DNA from: Massilia sp. METH4
GTDB taxonomy: Bacteria; Pseudomonadota; Gammaproteobacteria; Burkholderiales; Burkholderiaceae_D
Reading direction: 5' to 3'
Assembly: GCF_037094685.1 (NCBI RefSeq)
Contig: NZ_CP146614.1
Location: 5,642,001-5,706,000 of the forward strand
DNA length: 64,000 bases
Within the stretch, counting starts at the first letter, position 1, and each line of letters opens with the position of its first letter. A model generated the notes under the pieces. The model made no database searches. It had not been told where the DNA came from and saw nothing but the letters and a program-made list of their open reading frames with translations. This document shows positions 9,342 through 18,263 of this stretch, one piece after another. The translations under genes and the position numbers were made by a program.

Positions 9342-9645
9342 CAGGCTCCGTTTTTCTTGCGACGATCGCGGCGGCCACCGATCCTGCGTGCTGGTGTCGG
9401 ACACCGGCTTTTCGGTGTCCGACACCGGTCTTCCCCAGAGGCAACCGACTCCGGGCGGGAGAACCGGTGTCCGACACCTGAAGGTGTCCGACACCAGAGC
9501 CGAGGATCGCGGCGGCCCACCGGTCCTGCGTGCTGGTGTCGGACACCGGCTTTTCGGTGTCCGACACCGGTTTTCCCCAGAGGCAACCGACTCCGGGCGG
9601 GAGAACCGGTGTCCGACACCTGAAGGTGTCCGACACCAGAGCCGC
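9331..9645. repeat. Tandem compound palindromic repeat (GTGTCSGACAC class)
   Basis: Starts with GAAAACCGGTGACAGGC-type sequence at 9331-9349, followed by two direct copies of a unit of about 141 bases (9364-9504 and 9505-9645). Each copy holds four 13-base palindromes GGTGTCSGACACC, at 9393, 9414, 9466, 9483 and again at 9535, 9556, 9608, 9625. Between the second and third is a CACCGGTYTTCCCC ... GGGAGAACCGGTG stem. The copies differ by only a few bases, so the duplication is recent or kept uniform. It fills most of the 399-base gap between two response-regulator genes; no gene was found in it. Confidence 0.9.
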
Positions 9646-9740
9646 AAGCACCGCCGGGAAATCTTGCCTATACCGACGTATGATGGCCGCCCCAAGCGCT
9701 GGCCGGTAAGCTCCTGGCGATTGCACCACGAGGAGCCACA

Positions 9741-10121
9741 GTGTCCCTTACAGATCAGGAAGTCTGCATCGTCGACGACGATGCGTCCGTGCGTACCGCT
9801 GTCGGCAGCCTGGTACGGTCGCTGGGCTTGCGCGCCCGGCTGTTCGCGTCGGCGGAAGAATTTCTCGCCGCCGGCGGCGCGCCGGACCTGGTGATCTCCG
9901 ATCTCCAGATGCCCGGCATGAGCGGCATCGACCTGCTCGAGCTGCTGCGCGGGCGGGCCGACCGCGTCCCCTTCATCGTCGTCACTGCCTTCCTGCAGGA
10001 CGGCGTGAAGGGCCGCGCCATTCAGGCCGGCGCCGCCTGCGTGCTCGGCAAGCCTTTCCATGCAGACGCCCTCGTCGGCTGCATCGAGCGCGCGCTGGGG
10101 TCCGGTCATACGCACGTATGA
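9741..10121 (+). CDS. Single-domain response regulator (receiver only)
   Basis: A 126-residue CheY-like receiver without an output domain. It has the acidic cluster VCIVDDDASVRTAV, phosphoacceptor VISDLQMPGMSGIDLL, the Thr in FIVVTAFLQDGV and the Lys in VLGKPFHADAL. It begins with GTG at 9741, preceded by AGGAG at 9731-9735; no useful ATG lies nearby. Its sequence is of the FixJ type, so it may exchange phosphate with the FixL-like kinase upstream or act in a phosphorelay. It sits between two complete two-component pairs, separated from the first by the tandem repeat. Confidence 0.88.
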   Translation: MSLTDQEVCIVDDDASVRTAVGSLVRSLGLRARLFASAEEFLAAGGAPDLVISDLQMPGMSGIDLLELLRGRADRVPFIVVTAFLQDGVKGRAIQAGAACVLGKPFHADALVGCIERALGSGHTHV

Positions 10122-10223
10122 TTTGCGGCGCCCGCGCGGCGCCTTATGCTTTCCTCACGATGAACGGCGGCACGAACATGATGCTGCCGGCATCGCCGAT
10201 CAACTCCGAAACCCCGAGTGACC

Positions 10224-10922
10224 ATGAGACAGCTGACGATCCCGCGTCCCGCATTCCCCCAGGGACCGATGCACGAGACCACCGAGTCCGGCCCCGACGT
10301 CGATGAAGCCCGCCGCGCCGAGCGCCTGCGCTGCGCCCGCGACGTGCACGACATCGTGCTGCAGGACATGACCGCCGTGCTGCTGCAACTGCGCGCGGCG
10401 AGCGGCAGCGCCGATCCCGCCCAGGTGGCGGCCTGCCTCGCCGTCGCCACGCAGGCGGCCGAACAGGGCCTGGCCAGTGCGCGCGACTTCGTGCGCCGGC
10501 TGCGCGACGCGGCGCCCGCCAGGCCAGCCACCGCGAGCATGGCCGATGCGATTCGGGCGGCGCTCGATCACCAGCCGCTGGCCACCGGCACGAAACTACG
10601 CCTGCAACTGGACGACGATGCGGCGCTGCCCCACTTCGCCTGCGAGCAGGTGGCGATGATCGTGCGCGAAGCCGTCGGCAACGCCGCCAAGCATGCGCGG
10701 GCGCGCACCATCGGCTGCCGCCTGCGCGTGCGCGCCGGCCGGGTGCAGGTGCAGGTGCGCGACGACGGCACCGGTTTCGATCCCCACCAGCCGCGCGCCG
10801 GCTTCGGCGTGGGCGGCATGCACGAACGGGCCGCGCTGGCCGGCGCGGCCCTGCAGGTCGACAGCGCCCTGGGGCGCGGCACGACCGTCTTCCTTTCCCT
10901 TCCACTCGATGCAGGAGAATGA
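10224..10922 (+). CDS. NarX-type sensor histidine kinase, soluble
   Basis: A 232-residue kinase without membrane segments. The HisKA_3 phospho-acceptor helix RDVHDIVLQDMTAVLLQL sits near residues 40-60. The ATPase part has the N box IVREAVGNAAKHARA, then VRDDGTGFDPHQP and GFGVGGMHERAALAGAALQVDS. It is the common partner of NarL-type regulators, and such a gene follows one base after its stop. It lacks any sensory domain, so it must receive its signal from another protein or from a bound cofactor. The start is uncertain: GTG 10218, ATG 10224 and ATG 10269 (after AGGGA) are all possible. Confidence 0.88.
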   Translation: MRQLTIPRPAFPQGPMHETTESGPDVDEARRAERLRCARDVHDIVLQDMTAVLLQLRAASGSADPAQVAACLAVATQAAEQGLASARDFVRRLRDAAPARPATASMADAIRAALDHQPLATGTKLRLQLDDDAALPHFACEQVAMIVREAVGNAAKHARARTIGCRLRVRAGRVQVQVRDDGTGFDPHQPRAGFGVGGMHERAALAGAALQVDSALGRGTTVFLSLPLDAGE

Positions 10923-10923
10923 C

Positions 10924-11547
10924 ATGTCCATATCCGTGATGCTCGTCGACGACCATCCCCTCGTGCGCCTCGGCATGGCCGGCGTCGTGGCCCGCCAGCC
11001 CGGCTACACCGTCACCGCGGAGGCGGCCGACGGGTTCGACGCGGTCGAACAGTACCGCCGCGTGCGGCCCGACGTGGTGCTGATGGACCTGATGATGCCG
11101 CGCGTCGGCGGCCTGGAGGCGCTGGCCGCGATCCGCGAATTCCATCCCGACGCGCGGGTGGTGATCGTCTCCGGCTCGGACGGCGAGGAACACGTCTACC
11201 GCGCCCTGCACGCCGGCGCCCGCGCCTACCTGCTCAAGGATGCGCCGGAAGCGCAGCTGGCCGAATGCCTGCACGCCGTGGCGGCCGGCCGCCGCTACGT
11301 GCCGCCCGACGTGGCCTCGCGCCTCGCGGCCCGTCTCGACAACGATGCGCTGACGGGGCGCGAACTCGATGTGCTGCGCTTCCTCTCCCAGGGCCTGTCG
11401 AACAAGCTGATCGCCCGCGCCGCCGGCATCGCGCCCGGCACCGTGAAGTACCACGTGAAGAACATCATGGCCAAGCTGAACGCCTCATGCCGCACCGAGG
11501 TGCTGCGCGAAGCGGTGCGGCGCGGCATCGTCGATATCGTCCACTGA
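10924..11547 (+). CDS. NarL-type LuxR response regulator
   Basis: A 207-residue regulator. The receiver domain shows VMLVDDHPLVRLGM, phosphoacceptor DVVLMDLMMPRVGGL, VVIVSGSDGEEHV and AYLLKDAPEAQL. The LuxR helix-turn-helix is LTGRELDVLRFLSQGLSNKLIA followed by APGTVKYHVKNIMAKL. AGGAG lies just before ATG 10924, overlapping the end of the kinase gene. It is the partner of the preceding HisKA_3 kinase. Targets are unknown; the next gene on this strand is the DUF1624 membrane protein, after a hairpin repeat. Confidence 0.94.
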   Translation: MSISVMLVDDHPLVRLGMAGVVARQPGYTVTAEAADGFDAVEQYRRVRPDVVLMDLMMPRVGGLEALAAIREFHPDARVVIVSGSDGEEHVYRALHAGARAYLLKDAPEAQLAECLHAVAAGRRYVPPDVASRLAARLDNDALTGRELDVLRFLSQGLSNKLIARAAGIAPGTVKYHVKNIMAKLNASCRTEVLREAVRRGIVDIVH

Positions 11548-11618
11548 GCAGCCCCGGCGACAGCTGCTGCTGTCGAGCCAGCGTCCCCGATACGCGACCA
11601 TGGGCATCCATCAAAAGC

Positions 11619-11672
11619 GGTGACAGGCACCCGGCTTTTTGAAATGTTTCCCGAAAGCCGGTGCCTGTCACC
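11619..11672. repeat. Inverted repeat of the GTGACAGGCACC class
   Basis: The arms GGTGACAGGCACCCGGCTTT (11619-11638) and AAAGCCGGTGCCTGTCACC (11654-11672) pair almost fully, with one unpaired base, around a 15-base loop. CCGGTTTTCC follows directly, the same half-stem seen in the longer repeats. The rest of the 294-base gap 11548-11841 shows no gene. As a strong hairpin it could help end transcription of the kinase/regulator pair. Confidence 0.8.
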
Positions 11673-11804
11673 GGTTTTCCACCACGGATCTTGCACGGTG
11701 GGTCAGGGCAAGCGCGATCGAGGTCCGTTCCACGAAACACGAACCCGGCAGTAACACCCTGCGCCGCATCGGTGGCTTCGTTGCGGGATGAGCGGGCCAT
11801 CGGC

Positions 11805-11843
11805 TACAATCCGGGCTTCTTGATAATAGCTTCTCATTATTAT
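11805..11843 (+). promoter_or_regulatory. Candidate promoter and Fur-like site at the DUF1624 gene
   Basis: TACAAT at 11805-11810 could be a -10 box. From 11822 the sequence GATAATAGCTTCTCATTATT resembles a Fur box with one extra base (GATAAT ... CATTAT) and runs to the start codon at 11842. It also shares TTCTCATTA with the Fur box in front of the siderophore receptor. It may be regulatory, but it is too imperfect to be certain. Confidence 0.3.
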
Positions 11844-12993
11844 GTCCCGACTGCCCTCGGCACCCGCCGCCCTGCACCTCGCCAACCGGATCGCATCGAT
11901 CGACATCGCGCGCGGCCTCGTCATGCTCCTGATGACCGTCGACCACGTGCGCGAGACCTTCTACCTGCAACACCAGGTCAGCGATCCAATGGCCGTCGCG
12001 GCCACCGAGCCGGCGCTGTTCTTCTCGCGGCTGGCCGCCCACTTCTGCGCGCCCATGTTCGTCTTCCTCACGGGCTTGTCGGCCTGGCTGTACGCGCACC
12101 CGGCCAACGGCCCGCGCGATGCGACAGGCTTTCTCGCCAGGCGCGGCCTCCTGCTGGTCGGCCTGGAACTCACGCTCGTCAACTTCGCCTGGACCGGTAG
12201 CTTCACACCCTCGACGCTCTACCTGCAGGTAATCTGGGCGATCGGGCTGTCCATGCTGGCGCTGGCCCTGCTGCACAAGCTGCCGCTGCCCTTGCTGGGG
12301 GTGCTGGGCACGGCGATCGTGGCCGGTCACAATGCCTTGCAGTTTCATCCCGAACCGGGCACCTTCGCGGCGGCCGCATGGACGATCCTCGAGCAGCGCG
12401 GCTTCCTGCTGGAAGACCCGCTGCGCGTGAAGATCAGCTATCCGCTGCTGGCGTGGATCGGCGTGATCCTGCTCGGCTATGCCGCCGGGCCGCTGTACGC
12501 GCGCGCCACCTCGCCGGCGCTGCGCCGCCGCTGGCTGCTGCGCATCGGCATCGCCAGCCTGGCGCTGCTGGCGGTGCTGCGCGGTACGAACGTGTATGGC
12601 GAGCCGGTTTCCTGGGCAGTGCACGACGATGCGCTGCGAACCGCGATGTCATTCCTGAACTTCACGAAGTACCCGCCCTCGCTCGATTTCATCCTGCTGA
12701 CGCTGGGTGCCGGATTGATCGTGCTGGCCCTCGTCGAGCGCCCGATGCGGTGGACGGCGATCCCGGCCGTGTTCGGCGGCGCGCCGATGTTCTATTACCT
12801 GCTGCATCTGTACGCGCTGCTGGCCCTGCAACGGATCGCCGGTTTCGCGCTCGGGGTACCGCGTGCCGATGTCAACCACGTGTGGCAGGTCTGGCTGATC
12901 ACGTTGCTGCTGGCCGCCGCGCTGTACTGGCCGACGCGGTGGTTCGGCCGGTACAAGCGCACCAGCGGCAAGGCGTGGGTGAAATACTTCTGA
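11842..12993 (+). CDS. DUF1624/HGSNAT-type membrane protein
   Basis: A 383-residue integral membrane protein with about ten hydrophobic helices. The opening RIASIDIARGLVMLLMTVDHVRETFYL and the following FFSRLAAHFCAPMFVFLTGLSAWLY are the hallmark of the heparan-alpha-glucosaminide N-acetyltransferase catalytic-like (DUF1624) family. The conserved Asp-His pair lies in TVDHVR. Family members are thought to move acyl groups across the membrane onto sugars, but bacterial roles are mostly unproven. It is a single gene on this strand, convergent with the sugar transporter, and is preceded by a possible Fur-like site. Confidence 0.88.
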   Translation: MSRLPSAPAALHLANRIASIDIARGLVMLLMTVDHVRETFYLQHQVSDPMAVAATEPALFFSRLAAHFCAPMFVFLTGLSAWLYAHPANGPRDATGFLARRGLLLVGLELTLVNFAWTGSFTPSTLYLQVIWAIGLSMLALALLHKLPLPLLGVLGTAIVAGHNALQFHPEPGTFAAAAWTILEQRGFLLEDPLRVKISYPLLAWIGVILLGYAAGPLYARATSPALRRRWLLRIGIASLALLAVLRGTNVYGEPVSWAVHDDALRTAMSFLNFTKYPPSLDFILLTLGAGLIVLALVERPMRWTAIPAVFGGAPMFYYLLHLYALLALQRIAGFALGVPRADVNHVWQVWLITLLLAAALYWPTRWFGRYKRTSGKAWVKYF

Positions 12994-13128
12994 CATGGCA
13001 CAAGCTTATGCAAGGCTTTTCAGCACACGTGCACTGCACAAGCTCGTCGTCAAGGCGATCGCGAAGTCTGCGGGAGCGAACGGCTGAGATCCGGCCGCCC
13101 GTCGCCCCAGCTGGCCGGGGCAGCTTTG

Positions 13129-14427
13129 TCAAGCCTGCTGGTCCGGGAACGCATTGGTCGGCTTCGCCCCCCATGCCGCGTAGAACAGGATGTACAGCTC
13201 GCACACCACGGTCAGCAGGAACGACGTCTGCAGGCCGTAGATATCGGCCAGCCAGCCCTGCACCACCACCAGCGCGCCGCCCGCGATCGCCATGATCAGC
13301 AGGCCGGCACCCTCCTCGGTCAGCGGGCCCAGGCCGCGAATGCCCAGCGTGAAGATGGTGGGGAACATCACCGAGTGGAACACGCCGACGGCGATCAGCG
13401 CCCACATGGCCGTCGGGCCGCCGGCGAACGTGGCCACCAGCATCACGGCGAAGGCGCCGATCGCCGCACCGCCCAGCACGCGCTCGGCGGAGATCGAGCG
13501 CATCAGCATGCTGCCCACGAAGCGCCCCACCATCATGCCGCCCCACAGCAGGAACAGGTAGTGCGAGGCCTGCTCGTGCGTGACGTTGCCGATGTCCGGC
13601 TGCGACACGAAGTTGATGAACAGGTTCGCCACGCCGATCTCCGCGATCAGGTAGATGAAGATGGCGGGAATGCCGAAGACCAGGTTGCGGTGACGCCACA
13701 GCGAATGGGAGCCCCGCTCGTCCTTCGACACGCGGCGCGAACCGATCGCCGGCAGCGGGTAGCGGGCGATGATCACGGCCAGCAGCACCAGCACGGCGGC
13801 CACGATCAGGTAGGGCAGCTGCACGGCCTGCGCATCGGCCAGGCGCTCGGCCTGGCTCAGCACCTGGCCCGCCTCGGCGGTGCCGCTGGTGGAACGGCCC
13901 AGGATCAGGTAGCCGCCGAACAGCGGCGCGAACGTGGTGCCCAGCGAATTGAACGCCTGCACCAGGTTCAGGCGTGCCGAGGCCGTTTGCGGCGGGCCGA
14001 CCACGGCGACGTAGGGATTGGCGGCCACCTGCAGCAGCGTGATGCCGCAGGCGATCACGAACAGCGCGACCAGTGTGACGGCATAGGACGGCAGGCGCGC
14101 GGCCGGAATCATGCCCAGCGCGCCAGCGGCCATGATGCACAGGCCGATCACCATCGCTTTCTTGTAGCCGACCCGCTCGATCAGCCGGGCCGACGGGATC
14201 GACGCGACGAAATACGCAATGAACCAGACCGATTCGATCAGCGTCGTCTGCGTATAGCTCAGTTCGAACACGCTGCGCAGGTGCGGCAGCAGCGTGTTGT
14301 TGATGACGGTAATGAAGCCCCAGATGAAGAACAGGCTCGCCAGCAGCGAGAGCGCCGACTTGTAGCTGGCAGGCGACTGTGCGCGCGTGTCCAGCGTGGC
14401 GCCTGTGGAAATGATTGGCCCGGCCAC
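13129..14427 (-). CDS. Sugar MFS transporter, glucose/galactose (FucP/GluP) type
   Basis: A 432-residue proton symporter with 12 predicted helices. The start of helix 1 (SALSLLASLFFIWGFITVINNTLLPHL), ESVWFIAYFVASIPSARLIERVGYKKAM and QVAANPYVAVVGPPQTASARLNLVQAFNSLGTTFAP are characteristic of the fucose/glucose/galactose group. GTG 14427 is preferred because AGGA lies 7 bases before it; the frame also allows a start at 14487. It may add a second entry route for the galactose handled by galK and galT at 47-50 kb; that link is inference. The gap to the next, divergent gene holds an ATATCA-N5-TGATAT inverted repeat at 14508-14524, a possible operator. Confidence 0.9.
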   Translation of the reverse strand: MAGPIISTGATLDTRAQSPASYKSALSLLASLFFIWGFITVINNTLLPHLRSVFELSYTQTTLIESVWFIAYFVASIPSARLIERVGYKKAMVIGLCIMAAGALGMIPAARLPSYAVTLVALFVIACGITLLQVAANPYVAVVGPPQTASARLNLVQAFNSLGTTFAPLFGGYLILGRSTSGTAEAGQVLSQAERLADAQAVQLPYLIVAAVLVLLAVIIARYPLPAIGSRRVSKDERGSHSLWRHRNLVFGIPAIFIYLIAEIGVANLFINFVSQPDIGNVTHEQASHYLFLLWGGMMVGRFVGSMLMRSISAERVLGGAAIGAFAVMLVATFAGGPTAMWALIAVGVFHSVMFPTIFTLGIRGLGPLTEEGAGLLIMAIAGGALVVVQGWLADIYGLQTSFLLTVVCELYILFYAAWGAKPTNAFPDQQA

Positions 14428-14675
14428 GATTGATCCTTTGTCGGAAATGAAACGCTCATCGTAGAGCCGGGCTTGCCAAATGACCAATTCCGAAAACGAT
14501 GTCAGCTATATCAAAAAATGATATCTCTCCCACGCGGCAACGATGTCACACAATACGCCGCGCTCCGGCTGTTGCGTCCCGTCCTGCCAGCCTGCCGTGC
14601 GGCCGCCCGTCGGGAGTATGCTCACTACCATCGCGCCAGCCAACCGTGGCGGCGCCCGACACAGCGTACTCTGCC

Positions 14676-17351
14676 ATGCGCTTTTCGCTCGCCAGCCTGC
14701 GTCCGCCCCCCTTGGCGGCGCTGCGCCCTTACCTGGTCTTCATCCTGCTCTGGCCGGTCGCCGGGTTGTTGATCGCCGGCGCGTCCTGGCTTTTTCTCAT
14801 AGGGAATTTCCACCGCGAGCGTGACGCGGCCGAGCGCCAGGCACTGGCCGCCACCCTGAACATCGCCGAGGACGGCGCCATGCAAACCCGCGCGAACCTG
14901 GCCATGATCGACCAGCTGCTGACCGTGATCCGGGTCCAGTGGCAGGCGCTGGGCGGGGCTGTCAAGCTGAAGCAATTCGCGAAGATGACGGACCCGGCCG
15001 GCGTGCCGCTGCGCATCAGCGTATTCGATGGAGCAGGCCGGCTGCGCATGACCAATTCCAATGGCCTGTGGACGCGCGAGGAACTGGACAAGGTGGAGGA
15101 ACTGGCCTTCTTCGCCTCCCAGCGCCTGCGCGCCGCGGACGACATGTTCATCGGCATGCCGCTCGCCGGCGCGTCGCGCTCCGGCTACATCGTGCGCTTT
15201 TCCCGCAAGTTGCTCGACGAGCACGGCGACTTCGCCGGCGTCGCCGTGATTTCGGTCGACCCGGACAACCTGATCGCCCAGTACGACCAGGCCAGGCTCG
15301 GCCCGCAAGGTTTCCTGGCCGCCGTCGGCAGCGACGGCATGGTGCGCGGCTTCAAGCTCGGCAAGGCGTTCCGGCAGATCGAATTGCTGCCCCCCTCGCT
15401 GCGACTGGCCCTGGCGAACAACAGCGGCAGCAGCTTCATCGCCGGCACGGAATTCGGCGATGGCGTGGCGCGCTATGTCAGCTGGCAGACCGTCGAGGGT
15501 TTTCCGCTCATGGTGCTGGCCGGCGCGGACCAGCCGCATGCACTGGCCGTGGTCCGCGAACGCGAACGGGCCTCGCGCCAGACCGCCGTCGGCGCCTCGA
15601 TCGCCCTGCTGATCTTCGTGCTTGCCGGCATGGGCCTGTCCGGCCGGCTGGCCATGCAGCGCTACCGCCTGACCGTGGCGCAAGATGCCTACCGCAAGGC
15701 CACCGAGGCCAGCACCGAGGGTTTCTTCATCGTGGCACCGGTGTTCAGCGCCGGCGGCGGGACCGTCGACTACATGACGGTCGACTGCAACGAGCAGGGT
15801 GCGGCACTGGCGAACAGGACCCGCGAGCAGCTGATCGGCAAGCGCGTGTCGGAACTGGCGGAGGACCTGCCCACCGGACCGGGCGTCACCCTGCTTGCCC
15901 AGGCCATGGCCCAGGGCAGCGCCGAAGGCGACCTCGAATGGGCGCACGCCGGCGAGATGCTGCATGTGCGCGTGAAGATACGCCGTTCGGGCGATGTGCT
16001 GGCCGTTACCCTGCGCGACGTGACGATGGAACGCGCCCACCTGTCGAACCTGGAACGCAAGAACTACGAGGATGCGCTGACCGGCCTGCCGAACCGCGCC
16101 TGGGTCGGCAAGTGCCTGCCGGAAGCCGTCGAGCGCGCCCAGGCGGGCGGCAAGCTGCTTGCCGTGCTGTTCATCGACCTCGACGGCTTCAAGGCCGTCA
16201 ACGACACCTTCGGCCATGCGGCCGGCGACGAGTTGCTGCAGATCGTGGCGCGCCGGCTGAAGGTGGCCGTGCGCCCCGGTGACCGCGTGGCCCGGCTCGG
16301 CGGCGACGAGTTCATCGTGATCCTCGAACACCTGAACGGCACCGGCGAGGCGGCCCAGGTGGCGGCCCGCGTGCTGCAGGCCTTCCACGCCAGCGTGGCG
16401 ATCGGCGCCGGCACGGCCAGCGTGGGGGCGTCGATCGGCATCAGCATGTGCCCCGGCGACGCGGACGATGTCGACACGTTGCTGCGCCACGCCGATATCG
16501 CCATGTACGAGGTCAAGACGAGCGGCAAGAACGGCTACCAGTTCTTCGACCCGGCCTTCTACGGCGCCATGCTCCAGCGCAAGCTGCGCGAGCGCGAGCT
16601 GCAGAGCGCCATCGCCGGCAACCAGTTCGTGCTGCATTACCAGGTGCGCGTGGCCGCCGCCACCCAGCAGGTGGTGAGCCTGGAGGCCCTGGTGCGCTGG
16701 AACCACCCCACCGCCGGCCTGCTGTATCCGGACGAATTCATTCCGCTGGCCGAGGAAACCGGCATGATCGTCCCGCTCGGCGAACTGGTGGTGGACAATG
16801 TGTGCGCCCAGATCGCCGCCTGGTCGCGCGAAGGCCGCCCGCCGCTGCCGGTTTCGGTGAACGTGTCGAGCCGCCAGTTCAACGAGCGCGACATGCACGC
16901 GCTCTTCCTGCACTCGCTGGAACGCCACGGCATTCCGGCCGACCGCGTGGAAATCGAGCTGACGGAATCGACCATGATCCGCGATCCCGAGCGCACGTCC
17001 GAGCACCTGCACGCGATGCACGCGCTGGGCATCCGCTTTCTCGTCGACGACTTCGGCACCGGCTATTCCTCGCTGTCGATGCTGCAGCAGCTCGACTTCG
17101 ACCTGCTGAAGGTCGACAAGTCGTTCACGCAGCGGCTGGGGCACGACGGCCAGGGCGAGATCCTGTTCACGGCCATCATCACGATGGCCCACGCGCTGGG
17201 CATGAAGGTGGTGGCCGAGGGCGTGGAACGGCCCGAGCAGGCCGTTGCGCTGTCGCGCCTGCAGTGCGACGAGCTGCAGGGCTATTACATCGCCACGCCG
17301 CTCGACGCGGCCTCGGTGCAGCGGGAAATCATGCGCCGGCAGGCGGCGTGA
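14676..17351 (+). CDS. Membrane GGDEF-EAL cyclic-di-GMP protein
   Basis: An 891-residue protein with, in order: a membrane helix (about 18-42), a periplasmic Cache-like domain, a second helix (about 303-325), a PAS-like domain (about 335-450), GGDEF (from about 465) and EAL (from about 640). The cyclase site RLGGDEF is intact, and an RPGD inhibitory I-site lies five residues before it. The phosphodiesterase part has LEALVRWNHP, SVNVSSRQF, ELTESTMI, VDDFGTGYSSL, KVDKSF and AEGVER, so both activities may be present. ATG 14676 directly precedes the first helix and was chosen over an earlier in-frame ATG. The gene stands alone. Confidence 0.94.
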   Translation: MRFSLASLRPPPLAALRPYLVFILLWPVAGLLIAGASWLFLIGNFHRERDAAERQALAATLNIAEDGAMQTRANLAMIDQLLTVIRVQWQALGGAVKLKQFAKMTDPAGVPLRISVFDGAGRLRMTNSNGLWTREELDKVEELAFFASQRLRAADDMFIGMPLAGASRSGYIVRFSRKLLDEHGDFAGVAVISVDPDNLIAQYDQARLGPQGFLAAVGSDGMVRGFKLGKAFRQIELLPPSLRLALANNSGSSFIAGTEFGDGVARYVSWQTVEGFPLMVLAGADQPHALAVVRERERASRQTAVGASIALLIFVLAGMGLSGRLAMQRYRLTVAQDAYRKATEASTEGFFIVAPVFSAGGGTVDYMTVDCNEQGAALANRTREQLIGKRVSELAEDLPTGPGVTLLAQAMAQGSAEGDLEWAHAGEMLHVRVKIRRSGDVLAVTLRDVTMERAHLSNLERKNYEDALTGLPNRAWVGKCLPEAVERAQAGGKLLAVLFIDLDGFKAVNDTFGHAAGDELLQIVARRLKVAVRPGDRVARLGGDEFIVILEHLNGTGEAAQVAARVLQAFHASVAIGAGTASVGASIGISMCPGDADDVDTLLRHADIAMYEVKTSGKNGYQFFDPAFYGAMLQRKLRERELQSAIAGNQFVLHYQVRVAAATQQVVSLEALVRWNHPTAGLLYPDEFIPLAEETGMIVPLGELVVDNVCAQIAAWSREGRPPLPVSVNVSSRQFNERDMHALFLHSLERHGIPADRVEIELTESTMIRDPERTSEHLHAMHALGIRFLVDDFGTGYSSLSMLQQLDFDLLKVDKSFTQRLGHDGQGEILFTAIITMAHALGMKVVAEGVERPEQAVALSRLQCDELQGYYIATPLDAASVQREIMRRQAA

Positions 17352-17381
17352 ACCGCTGGTCCCACGCGGCGCCGGCCCTTC

Positions 17382-18209
17382 CTACGCGCCGGCAGGCGGC
17401 GTGCCCGGCCCGGCCAGGCGCGCCAGTTCTTGCTCGGTGAAGCCCGCCAGCCGCCGGGCAGCGAGGTTGAACGGCCCCTTCGACTGCGGCGCCTCGTAGC
17501 GCACCACGAGTTCGTCGTAGGTCGCGTACGGTTCCAGCCCCTGCCGCTCGCACAGCCAGCGGTACCAGCGGTTACCGATCTCCACGTGGCCCACCTCGTC
17601 GCGCAGGATGATGTCGAGGATGGCCGCCGCCGCCAGGTCGCCGGCCTGGGCCAGCTTGGCGCGCAGCGGCGGCACCGCGTCCAGGCCGCGCGCTTCCAGC
17701 GTGCGCGGCACGAGGGCCATGCGCGCGGTCACGTCGCCGCGCGTCTTGTGCACCATTTCCCACAGGCTGTCGTGGCCCGGGAAGTCGCCGTAGGCATGGC
17801 CCAGCGTGGCCAGGTGGGCCGCCAGCAGGCGGAAGTGCGTCGCTTCCTCGTTCGCCACGCGCAGCCAGTCGGCATAGTATTGCGGCGGCATGCCGGGGAA
17901 ACGCCACAGCGCGTCCAGCGCCAGGTTGACCGCATTGAATTCGATATGGGCGAGCGCGTGGATCAGCATCGCCCGCCCTTCCGGCGTGACCATCGACCGG
18001 CGGCCGACGCGTTTCGGCGACACCAGCTCCGGGCGCGCCGGCCGGCCGGGGATGGCGGCCGAATCGGGCAGCGCGGCGCCGGCGTCGAGCGTGCACGCGC
18101 CAGCCGCATGGGCGGCGGCCATGCGCGCCACCTCGTCCGTCTTCGCCACGGGATCGGTACCCTTCAGGCAGCGTTGCGCCCATGCGCGCAGTTCGGGCGT
18201 TGAAGCCAT
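17382..18209 (-). CDS. DUF455 ferritin-like protein
   Basis: A 275-residue protein of the DUF455 family, whose fold is a ferritin-like four-helix bundle. Likely metal ligands are visible in the Glu/His motifs HALAHIEFNAVNLALDALWRF, VANEEATHFRLLAAHL and LRDEVGHVEIGNRWYRWLC, spaced as in di-iron proteins. Function is not established; members have been linked to tRNA or redox chemistry by context only. ATG 18209 follows AAAGG at a good distance; a TTG start at 18224 is less likely. It converges with the GGDEF-EAL gene and follows the sugar dehydrogenase on the same strand. Confidence 0.85.
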   Translation of the reverse strand: MASTPELRAWAQRCLKGTDPVAKTDEVARMAAAHAAGACTLDAGAALPDSAAIPGRPARPELVSPKRVGRRSMVTPEGRAMLIHALAHIEFNAVNLALDALWRFPGMPPQYYADWLRVANEEATHFRLLAAHLATLGHAYGDFPGHDSLWEMVHKTRGDVTARMALVPRTLEARGLDAVPPLRAKLAQAGDLAAAAILDIILRDEVGHVEIGNRWYRWLCERQGLEPYATYDELVVRYEAPQSKGPFNLAARRLAGFTEQELARLAGPGTPPAGA

Positions 18210-18263
18210 GGCGGACCTTTGCAAGCAAAAGGCCGCAGTGTAGCAAACGCCCGGGGCCCGTGG

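Noticed and set aside
9364..9645. Possible CRISPR array
   Set aside because: The palindromes are 13 bases with irregular spacing, the whole 141-base block is duplicated including spacers, and no cas gene is present.
9250..9729. Frames with repeated VSDTEKPVSDT-like peptides, suggesting a repeat protein
   Set aside because: The peptide repeats are only the translation of the non-coding GGTGTCSGACACC array and appear on both strands.
14625..17192. Open frame of 855 codons on the minus strand
   Set aside because: Lies opposite the GGDEF-EAL gene and has no domain of its own.
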